Shown one piece after another: positions 55,824 to 64,000 of a DNA stretch of 64,000 bases (position 1 is the stretch's first letter; every line of letters begins with the position of its first letter). Below the pieces are notes generated by a model, which was not told the DNA's origin, ran no database searches, and saw only the letters and a program-made list of their open reading frames with translations. The position numbers and the translations under genes are program-made. The stretch lies in contig JASANC010003089.1 in NCBI GenBank assembly GCA_030248135.1, forward strand, positions 62,001 through 126,000, given 5' to 3'. The DNA is from Theristus sp. LFF4_11. Lineage: Eukaryota > Nematoda > Chromadorea > Monhysterida > Xyalidae.

Positions 55824-56406
55824 CGGGGGGGTACAATTCCGGCCCGCTAATTCCGGCCTGAAGAATTCCGGCCCGCTCATTCCGGCCCGAAGAATTCCGG
55901 CCCGAAGAATTCCGGCCCGGAGAATTCCGGCCCGGAGAATTTTCGCCAGTACGAACCATATTAAACCACACGAAGTGATTTTTGTAATGAAATAATAAAA
56001 TAAAAATATCGATGTTCACATGTTACAGTGTATTTTCAATGATGTTCGTCCTGTTTGCTTTTTTGGAAAGTGAAACCTTTGGAAAAAAGAAACTACAAAT
56101 AAATTTTTTTATTTTTTTATTATGAACAGGATTTGTGACCCTTTTACCTTATCAAAAAGGCTTGGCTTAGGATTAGGAACCTACAACAAGTCACTGCAAG
56201 CAAGTTCTAAACAAAAATAAAAAATTACTTAAGAACTTATTTACCAAAAATCACTTCGTGTGGTTTAATATTGTTCTTGCTGGCGAAAGTTCTCCGGGCC
56301 GGAATTCTCCGGGCCGGAATTCTTCGGGCCGGAATTCTTCGGGCCGGAATGAGCGGGCCGGAATTCTACGGGCCGGAATTTCGCGGGCCGGAATAGTACA
56401 CGAGCC
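55824..56406. mobile_element. MULE-like foldback element 1 with tandem-repeat TIRs
   Basis: Flanked by a perfect 9-bp duplication TTCGAAAGT (55815-55823 and 56407-56415), with the empty site preserved in unit 1. Each end holds 7-8 units of 15 bp around GGCCGGAATTC in inverted orientation, then an inner inverted segment ending AAACCACACGAAGTGATTTT. 583 bp, no transposase. Nine-base duplications are typical of Mutator-like elements. Confidence 0.9.
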
Positions 56407-56774
56407 TTCGAAAGTTCAACAAAAATTTTCTTTGATTATACCTCGTAAAACCTTTAGCAGTCGATTTTGGGCCGTTTTACCGACTGATTTTAGGCTATGA
56501 AGTTTTTGAGCGTCCCAAAGCTTGGCCTACCATTTCCGATGCAGATAAGGTGACGACTGACGATTCGCCTCGCAGAGCGTCCGATTGTGCTCGCTGCTCC
56601 GTTTGCAAGCGCTACTTTGTCTGGTTGCTGCTTCGTGTCGTGTCGTCGCGACACCATCAGAAGAATTGATCGAATTTCAAGGCGGTATGTTTGTCTTCAC
56701 TTTAGCATTAGTTTAGCTGGGGACAATTAGTGACGTTTTGGAGGTCAAAACACAAGAAGAGGCATGGTGACGGT

Positions 56775-58483
56775 CATAGTTGTTCCAGAGCCGAGGGGTT
56801 GGGGGGGCCGATATAGATAGCTGGAGAAAATTTTCTAGATAGATAGATAGCTGGAAAATTTTGGGGGGGGGGCCGCGGGGGGGCCATGTGACTTTGGGGG
56901 GGGGGGCCGGTCAAAATTTTGAAATTTAATAGATAGATAGCTAAAACGCTAAAAAGCTATAAAAACAGCAAAATAATGCTAAAATACACTAAAAATCAAG
57001 TATAAACGCGTATTTTACCTAAAATTAGCGAAATTTTCAAGAATTACGAGCAAAAATGGTCAATTTTGGTCAAAAATTGACTCATTTTGTGTCTTCGAAG
57101 ACAAAAATTTTCAGATGGATAGCTGGCTGAGAAATTTTTTTAGATAGATGATAGCTGAGCCGAAAAAACCTGGGCATTGATAAAACTACAGACCCGCACC
57201 CGACCCGACCCGATAAAAATTGTGTGATAAAACTACAGACCCGATGTCGGGTCTGGTCTGGACCAGAAAAGCGTTGATAAAACTACAGACCCGATGTTTT
57301 TGAAAAAGTGCTCAAAATTTGAAAAAATTCAAAAAAATAAAATTGGCCCAAAATCGGCCAAAATTAACGTAATTGGCTGGAAACAGGTTGCAAATATGAA
57401 AAAAAGTTTTTCCTTGGCGGGAAATTCAAATATAGAATCAAAACGTGTTTGGTCACGTTCAGTTTTGTTTGCTTCACGCGGCTGATGTTACAAGTTCCAT
57501 ATATGAGGGTGTAGCTCTGCGAGTAACAAACAATTCACGGCAGTTCTGGGCTCTTATTGACTGCACATGTTATCGATTTCCCGACGTGCATGAGCGTCGA
57601 ATGTAGACTCAGGATTTCTTGGATTTCACATAATCACTATTGTTGGCTGCATAGCCTGCATGCGGCTGATGTTACACGTTTCGTATATGATAGAGTGTGG
57701 CTATGCGAGCAGCAACAGTTTAAAGTCCATAGAGGTTAGTTGTCCACAATTGTTGTGAAGTTTTTTTGTCATTAAACCTTTTGACATTTTGCACAAAAAG
57801 CGATAATCGCAATGCACATGCACCAATGCACAGCAAAAGCCCTGCACAGTACAGCATTGTCGTGTTGTTGCTCGCATAGCCACACTCTGTCATATACAAA
57901 ACGTGTAACATCAGCCGCATGCAGCAACAATAATGAACGCGTGAAATCCAGGAAATCCTGATTCGATATTCGACGCCCATGCACGTTGGGAAATCGATAA
58001 CATGAGCAGCCAATAAGAGCCCAGAACTGCCGAGTATTTTTTGTTACTCGCAGAGCCACACCCTCATATATGGAACTTGTAACATCAGCCGCGTGAAGCA
58101 AACAAATTGACCGTGACCAGACACGTTTTGATTCAATCTTTGAATTTCCCGCCAAGCAAAAACATTTTTTATATTTGCAACCTGTTTCCAGCCAATAAGG
58201 TTTATTTAGACCGATTTTAGGCCAATTTTATTTTTTTGAATTTTTTTCAAATTTTGAGCATTTTTTCAAAAACATCGGGTCTGTAGTTTTATCAATGCTT
58301 TTCTGGTCTAGACCAGACCCGACATCGGGTCTGTAGTTTTATCACACAATTTTTATCGGGTCGGGTCGGGTGCGGGTCTGTAGTTTTATCAATGCCCAAA
58401 AAACCTGTCTGATAGAGATAGATTCGAAAATTTTTTGGGGGGGGGGGGCCGCCCCCCCCAGGCCCCCCCCCTAGAACAACTAT
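56775..58483 (+). mobile_element. family I element with 9-bp target duplication, containing MULE2
   Basis: Ends CATAGTTGTTCCAG and CTAGAACAACTAT, flanked by GGTGACGGT (56766-56774 and 58484-58492). Without nested MULE2 it is about 474 bp. The interior has GATAGATAG tracts and long G-runs. No ORF of note. Confidence 0.85.
57172..58397. mobile_element. foldback element MULE2, ~500-bp TIRs
   Basis: Perfect 9-bp duplication AAAAAACCT (57163-57171 and 58398-58406). The arms, each about 500 bp, start GGGCATTGATAAAACTACAG and contain repeated AAAACTACAGACCCGATGTC words. The spacer is about 200 bp. The 63-aa ORF 57294-57485 is in the arm and not conserved as protein. Confidence 0.9.
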
Positions 58484-58499
58484 GGTGACGGTTTGGAAA

Positions 58500-58735
58500 A
58501 GGGGTAATTGAGGTCACTAAAACAAAATCTGCAAAGTTCCGCCTAGGGTTGTTAAAAAAAACAAAAATCGTCATTTTTGTTTTTTTTTTAAATTAAAAAA
58601 AAAATTCAAAAATCAAAGTTGTGCTAAATCAATCAGGGAGTCCGAAGAACCACATATGATATGCAAGCGGCTATTTTTTAACCTTTTTCGTGATGCTTCT
58701 TTCTCAGGGGTCGAGAGCCCGATTTTTGGCGAATC
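58500..58735. repeat. rearranged hAT MITE terminus
   Basis: The hAT MITE body resumes after family I (GGTTTGGAAAAGGGGTAATT ... AAAGTTCCGCC). It is then joined to its own right end in inverted orientation (TAGGGTTGTTAAAAAAAAC ... CATATGATATGCAAGCGG). Confidence 0.6.
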
Positions 58736-58849
58736 CGAGGGGGGGGGTCCGCCCAAATTTGGGGGGGGTCGTCCCGGGTGGGGGGGGGTCGACTTGGTTG
58801 GGGGGGGGCTCTCGAGCGAGACCGAAAATTCTAGGGGGGGGGGTCCGAG
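58736..58849 (+). repeat. poly-G mosaic module
   Basis: TCGTCCCGGGT, TCGACTTGGTT and GAGCGAGACCGAAAATTCTA words separated by 8-10 G. Inverse of 6480-6660. Confidence 0.8.
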
Positions 58850-59568
58850 TAGGGTTGTTAAACAAAAATCAATTTTTTTTTCAAAAAAAAGTGATTAAAA
58901 AAAAACAAAAATGCCGATTTTTTTGATATCGCTGATATGCAACCGATATGAAATGATATCCAAAACAAACTCTGAAAACCTCAATTTTGGCACAATTTTT
59001 CGAAAGTTCAACAAAAATTTTCTTTGATATTACCTCGTAAAACCTTTAGCAGTCGATTTTGGACCGTTTTACCGACTGATTTCAGGCTTATACAACATCT
59101 GCGATGAAGTTTTTGAGCGTCCCAAAGGTTGGCTTACCATTTCCGATGCAGATAAGCTGACGATTCGCCTCGCAATCTAAATTTGAGCGTCCAAGCTGCT
59201 CCGTTTGCAATCGTTACGTTGTCTGGTTGCCGTTTCGTGTCCTGCCGTCGCGACACATCATCAGATTTGATCGAATTTCAAGCCGGTATGTGTATTTTCA
59301 CTTGGGCTGGGGACAATAAGTGATGTTTTGGCGGTCAAAACACTAAAAGAGGCATGGTAACGGTTTGGAAAAGGGGTAATTGAGGTCACCAAAACAAAAT
59401 CTCCAAAGTTCCGCCATACGGGAGTCATTCCGGAGGCGCTTGCATATCATATGTGGTTCTTCGAACTCCCTGATTGATTTAGCACAACTTTGATTTTTGA
59501 AATTTTTTTTTTAATTTTTCTTTAAAAAAAAAACAAAAATGACGATTTTTGTTTTTTTAACAACCCTA
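58850..59568 (+). mobile_element. hAT-type MITE (TAGGGTTGTTAA), complete copy
   Basis: 719 bp, ends TAGGGTTGTTAAACAAAAATC and TTTTTTTAACAACCCTA, perfect 8-bp duplication GGTCCGAG (58842-58849 and 59569-59576). Inserted into a poly-G mosaic module. Confidence 0.9.
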
Positions 59569-59569
59569 G

Positions 59570-59745
59570 GTCCGAGCGAGACCGAAAATTCTAGGGGGGG
59601 GGGTCGGACCAAAATTTTTTCTTGACGATGACATTGTCTGGGCAAAAAATGGCTAGTAGGGGTCGATTTGGTTGGGGGGGGGGGGTCCCGAGCGAGACCG
59701 AAAATTCTTGGGGGGGGGGGGTCGGACCAAAAGTTGTTGAATAAA
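59570..59745 (+). repeat. poly-G mosaic module
   Basis: GAGCGAGACCGAAAATTCTA and GGTCGATTTGGTT words between G-runs. Continuation of the module split by the hAT MITE at 58850-59568. Confidence 0.75.
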
Positions 59746-59764
59746 AGTGCTAGAAACCACAGCA

Positions 59765-60045
59765 TCCAGTCAAGGCCTCTCTCTAGTCATACATTTTGCT
59801 TTGATTTTCGTTCGGGTCGGGACATCTGAAAGCTAAACGAACGAGACACGCTGCACGGGTGAGACTTGATATTGAAGTACAGTATTGAAAACATTGACGT
59901 ACAAAGTGGCAAATGTATAACAAAGTGGTACATATACAAAAAAACATACAATATATATTGAGATACAAACATGCAGATAATATAGATACCTACAGATGAG
60001 AGAAATATAGAGATATACAAGAGAAAATGTCTCCATCGAAAGTCA
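59765..60045 (-). repeat. inverted partner of 6042-6340
   Basis: GGCCTCTCTCTAGTCATACA ... TACAAGAGAAAATGTCTCCA. Same element as at the left end, opposite orientation. Confidence 0.85.
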
Positions 60046-60049
60046 AAAT

Positions 60050-60690
60050 CAAAGGGGGGGTGGTCAGACGGTCAGGATTTGGTAGGGGGGGGGGGGGGTT
60101 TGGAAGGTCGAAATCTGGGAGGGGGGGCAGTACCGTGGGCCCAAAACAATTTTCGAAGGGGGGGTATGGTGCCGTGGGGGGGGGGGGTGCCGACCAAAAA
60201 GTGAGGGGGGGGGGGGGTCCAACCGATGGTAACGTGGGACCCCCCCATGGGGGTCCCGTGGGGGGTGCATTTTTTCAAAAGTTTCTGTGGGGGGTCCACC
60301 CCCCCCCCACCCCCCATGATAATTTTTCGCTTAAATTTTGAAGGAAAAACGCTAAATTTTGCTGCAAAATCGTTGAAATTACAATGAAGATGGTCAAGTT
60401 ATCATATATTCAGCTTATATTATGGACTTTATAGACAAAAAATCATGATTTTCGAAAAAAATTTTAGGGTGTACGGAAAATTTGGGGGGGGGGGGGGGCT
60501 CCGCCAGACAAAATTTCATGGGGGTGTGGGGGGGTGTCGGCCAAATTTTCGAGGGGGGGGGTCCGATGGGGGGGTGCCCGGTTTTAGGGGGGTGGCACGG
60601 TGCCCCCCCACCCCCCCCCCACCCGACGGTCTCTGGTGCTCTGGGGGGGTGTACCCCCCCACCCCCCCTCGCCCACGGTACTGGGGGGGT
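60050..60690 (+). repeat. poly-G mosaic with 170-bp core
   Basis: G-runs of 7-14 separate words such as TGGTCAGACGGTCAGGATTT. The core 60310-60480 is the inverse of 4275-4440. Gly/Pro-rich ORFs are artefacts. Confidence 0.8.
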
Positions 60691-60695
60691 CTGCC

Positions 60696-61432
60696 TAGGG
60701 TTGTTAAACAAAAATAAATTTTTTTTTTAAAAAAAAAAAGTGATTAAAAAAAAAACAAAAATGCCGATTTTTTTTAAAAAAAAAAAAAATTCGAAAAATT
60801 TTCCTCTAATATGCTCTGAAAACCTCAATTTTGGCACAATTTTTCGAAAGTTCAACAAAAATTTTCTTTGATTATACCTCGTAAAACCTTTAGCAGTCGA
60901 TTTTGGGCCGTTTTACCGACTGATTTTAGGCTTCGACAACATCTGCGATGAAGTTTTTGAGCGTCCCAAAGCTTAGCCTACCATTTCCGATGCAGATAAG
61001 GTGACGATTAGCCTCGCAGAGCGTCCGATTGTGCTCGCTGCACCGTTTGCAAGCGCTACGTTGTCTGGTTGCTGCTTCGTGTCGTGTCGTCGCGACACCA
61101 TCAGAAGAATTGATCGAATTTCAAGGCGGTATGTTTGTCTTCACTTAAGCATTAGCTTAGCTGGGGACAATTAGTGACGTTTTGGAGGTCAAAACACAAG
61201 AAGAGGCATGGTGACGGTTTGGAAAAGGGGTAATTGAGGTCACCAAAACAAAATCTGCAAAGTTCCGCCATACGGGTGTCATTCGGGAGGCGCTTGCATA
61301 TCATATGTGGTTCTTCGGACTCCCTGATTGATTTAGCACAACTTTGATTTTTGAATTTTTTTTTTTTTAAAAAAATTTTTTTTTTTAAAAAAAAAACAAA
61401 AATGACGATTTTTGTTTTTTTTAACAACCCTA
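60696..61432 (+). mobile_element. hAT-type MITE (TAGGGTTGTTAA), complete copy
   Basis: 737 bp, perfect 8-bp duplication GGTCTGCC (60688-60695 and 61433-61440). Inserted into a G-run. Internal sequence near-identical to 58850-59568. Confidence 0.92.
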
Positions 61433-61439
61433 GGTCTGC

Positions 61440-61560
61440 CCCCCCCCAAATTCGAGAGGGGGGGGTATTTTGACCAAAATTTGGGGGGGGGGGGTTTGCC
61501 CGGGTGGGGGGGGGTGTCGACTTGGTTGGGGGGGGTACCCCCCCACCCCCCCCATCTCGA
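61440..61560 (+). repeat. poly-G mosaic module
   Basis: AATTCGAGAGG, TATTTTGACCAAAATTTG and TCGACTTGGTTG words between runs of G, inverse of 5870-5960. Confidence 0.75.
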
Positions 61561-61890
61561 CCCCTGTTCTTTATTCAAAACGCACGCGCACGTGTGGCAG
61601 TGCTGCACCTGCACTTTCCAATGAGCATGCAGCACACGCTCCGCATCATGCTTTTACACACACTTCGTCCCCATGCGATTAGTACATGCGCCAAACATCC
61701 TAAACAATCACGTAACGCAACAAGGAACTCTGAAAATTGATTCTGAAACTAGAACTACGACCGGATGTAATACAAAATTTGAACCAGACGAGGGGGGTGG
61801 GGGGTACACCTAGGGTTAGGAGCTTTGAAAAAGTTTTTTTTCGTTTTAAAAAAACAAAAATGGCGATTTTTGTTTTTTTTTAACAACCCT
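61561..61890. other. no gene; short hAT MITE derivative at 61812-61893
   Basis: Unique sequence to about 61790, then TAGGGTTAGGAGC ... TTTTTTAACAACCCTA, an 80-bp remnant of the hAT MITE ends without a matching target duplication. Confidence 0.45.
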
Positions 61891-61893
61891 AAT

Positions 61894-62255
61894 CGCACCC
61901 CCCTTACGGTGGTCAATCTCATCTCAATTTTTCCCAAAAATACCGTAATTTTTGCATTTTTCTTGACGTTTGTGTTTGTCCCTGCATAGATTTTGTTGTT
62001 TCTGACCAAACAAGCAGCTTTTTTGCACAAAATATTCTGTATTTTACAAGAATTTCTGTGTTTTTCCAAGGCAAAAATTTGGTATTACCCGTGCGATCCC
62101 CTGCACCCCTCCCTCACGAAATTTTTCTGCCAGTGCACCCCCCTCAGAAAAATTTGCTGCCCGTGCACCCCCCCCCCCCTCACCGAGAAGGCACCTGACA
62201 CCTCCCTCTAAAATTAGTTAAACACCCCCCTCACCCGAGGTCCCGCTTTCGCCAG
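61894..62255 (-). repeat. inverted partner of 38095-38330, plus poly-C words
   Basis: ACGGTGGTCAATCTCATCTC ... TTTGTTGTTTCTGACCAAAC ... TTTTACAAGAATTTCTGTG, then C-runs with CCGTGCACCC. Confidence 0.75.
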
Positions 62256-62262
62256 TCACATG

Positions 62263-62622
62263 CATAGTTGTTCTAGGCGGAGGCCTGAGGGGCCGCCCCC
62301 CCCCAAAAAAAATTTTTTTTATAAAATTTTCTCAGCCAGCCATCTATCTAAAAAAATTTGTCTTTGAAGACATAAAATGAGTCAATTTTTTACCAATATT
62401 GACTATTTTTGCTCGAAATTCTTAAAAAAATTTGCTAATTTTAAGCAAAATACGCGTTTATACTTGATTTTTAGCATATTTTAAGCATTATTTAGCTGTT
62501 TTTATAGTTTCTTTAGCGTTTTAGCTTTCTATCTATCTAGTTTCAAAAGTTTGACCGCCCCCTCCCCCAAAGTCACATATGCCCCCCCGCGGCCCCCCAA
62601 AATTTTGCAGCTGTCTACGGTA
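62263..62622 (-). mobile_element. family I element, uninterrupted copy
   Basis: CATAGTTGTTCTAGGCGGAG ... CGTTTATACTTGATTTTTAG ... CAAAGTCACATATG. About 360 bp, right terminus degenerate. Reference for the split copies. Confidence 0.7.
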
Positions 62623-62931
62623 TGGCCGATTAAACATGGCAGCTTTTTTCAGGGTTCAAGGAGCGCGCGAAATTTGAATGAAAGAAAAAAGACGTTCAGA
62701 AACCACATTGTGTGCCAAATTTGACTCGGTTTTTTAAACTAATGGATTATCCGCGCTGTTCTGTGCATTCTTTCTCCCTTGCACACATGATTGGGAATTA
62801 TGTTGACATTTTTGAAAAAAACAACTACTAGTCTGCGACTGATCCCGCCTTGATGGACTGCCTCATTTATTCGGCCGTACTGTATCTATCTGGAAAATTC
62901 GCTCCAGCTACATATATTTTTTTATTTAGTT

Positions 62932-63065
62932 GTTCGCGCGCCGGTTCCGGAAACCCTAAGGTACCAAACTCCGGCGGAAACGGGCAATACTGCCCCGAGC
63001 CCAATTTACCCTCGGCTCTGGAGGGAGTAGACCATTAGATGTTGTTGGTCACTTTAGTTTCTCCA
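62932..63065 (-). repeat. SINE body copy
   Basis: CCGGTTCCGGAAACCCTAAG ... CAATACTGCCCCGAGCCCAA joined to TTTACCCTCGGCTCTGGAGG ... TTAGATGTTGTTGGTCACTT, linking the fragments seen apart at 33105 and 36090. Confidence 0.6.
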
Positions 63066-64000
63066 TTGTGTGTCTTGTCATAAATAAAAAAAATATTGGC
63101 CTAGGGTTCGAATTTTTTAACTTTAAAAAAATCTTTTTTCAAATCGGGATTTTTTAATTAATTTTTTAATTAATTAAAAAAAACGAATTTTGGCCATCAA
63201 AATTGTACTTTCAAATGCGTTTAAGACACTTTCCACAGTGTCATTAAGCTTTTTTGCTTAGAGTTTTGTGTGGACTTTGTTTTCGGCAGAATTTTTGTGT
63301 CTACTTTTTCTACTTTTCTACAATTCGACAATTTCTACTTTCAGGTCGAAGATCGATGAGCAAAGTCTAGATACCGATAGAAGCTTCTGCAATTGGTTTC
63401 ATGAGCTCGTTAATTGACTAAAAAGCAGTAAATTACTTTGGTTTTACCCTTCAAATTGGAGGAAACCTTGATTGTTGCCGATTGGTCGTCTTGAAGAAGC
63501 GCTGCGTTGTCCATCAACAACGTGAACCGGTGCGGTTTCTATCTGGAGTATTCAAGAAAGTACTGTGGAACACAGAAAACTATTTGGAACTAGAACCACG
63601 ACCTGGGTTTGGATCCATATGCTGCAAAAGGTAGGTCCAAATTGACGTCGGAGACTAATTTTCACGAAAGTTTTTGATTTCTTGCCGTGTTAACCATTGC
63701 AGTCTACGAAAGCCAAACAGCCTCTTGAAATACTAGGAAATATTGAATCAGTTCGTCGCATTTGAACATCTACAATTTTTTACTGGTGTGTTGGTGGGGT
63801 GTCTACCCGAGAATGAGTGACATACCCACACTTGTATAAAACAGAAAAAATACTAAGTTACTTCTAACTATTTTTTTTGTAAATCCCCTCACTGACATTA
63901 GCACATTCTGGGTTGGGTGCAAAACACCCAACAAAAATAGTCATCATTACTTCTCATCACTAACTGGTTTTTGACAATCATTCGATGCTTAAAACATCAT
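63066..64000. other. no recognisable gene
   Basis: AT-rich. A TTAATTAA-rich palindromic patch lies at 63150-63185. The terminal part has no ORF of note. Confidence 0.45.

Larger units (their letters stand above)
52039..57664. repeat. tandem segmental duplication, unit 2 (RPL15)
   Basis: Second copy of 47984-52042, lengthened by three differences: a 926-bp TRIM-like insertion (52567-53492), a 583-bp MULE-like insertion (55824-56406) and a 51-bp block in RPL15 intron 2 (about 54850-54900). Otherwise the two units differ by scattered single bases. Confidence 0.92.

Noticed and set aside
55273..56019. 248-codon minus-strand ORF
   Set aside because: Runs from MULE1 through the upstream repeat into RPL15 exon 1 in the wrong frame; chimeric artefact.

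Overview
The window is nuclear DNA from an animal, most likely an invertebrate. Its genes are interrupted by spliceosomal introns with TTTCAG/TTTGCAG-type acceptors and encode conserved metazoan proteins, and between the genes it is packed with DNA transposons and MITEs. The intron style and the nematode-like chemoreceptor/ionotropic-receptor content suggest an ecdysozoan, possibly a repeat-rich nematode. I cannot name the species.

Layout. 1-9.4 kb is almost entirely repeats: a hAT-type MITE, a 15-bp tandem array, mosaics punctuated by G/C homopolymer runs, and one 1.5-kb hAT relic. 9.68-12.0 kb (+) holds an eight-exon UBE2H-type ubiquitin-conjugating enzyme. 13.9-15.4 kb holds a second hAT relic nested inside an older MITE. 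From 15.6 to 28.4 kb three genes lie on the minus strand: an unrecognised secreted cysteine-rich protein (3 exons), a class-A-like 7TM receptor (8 exons with matching phases), and a GHITM/TMBIM5-type mitochondrial membrane protein (8 exons). Their introns are full of short MITEs. 28.3-36.3 kb is gene-poor: a nested TIR element with gene-like fragments, a third hAT relic, a 171-bp satellite, an element with long inverted repeats and a tRNA-like SINE head. 36.6-46.6 kb (-) holds an ionotropic receptor, a second 7TM receptor related to the first, and an EGF-repeat membrane protein. 48.0-57.7 kb is a tandem segmental duplication; each unit carries a complete four-exon RPL15 gene encoding the same 204-aa protein. 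57.7-64 kb returns to G-run repeats, many of them inverted copies of those at the left end.

The housekeeping genes (E2 enzyme, TMBIM-family protein, ribosomal protein L15) have no obvious common pathway. The two 7TM receptors and the ionotropic receptor form a loose receptor cluster that suggests neuronal or chemosensory roles. About half of the splice donors I could verify by reading frame have T at +3 (GTTNG pattern), which is unusual for animals. I found no single undescribed system of the operon or defence type. The most noteworthy observations are the GTTNG donors, the RPL15 duplication with its microhomology junction inside a foldback transposon, the nested transposon history that dates it, and the poly-G-punctuated mosaic repeats.
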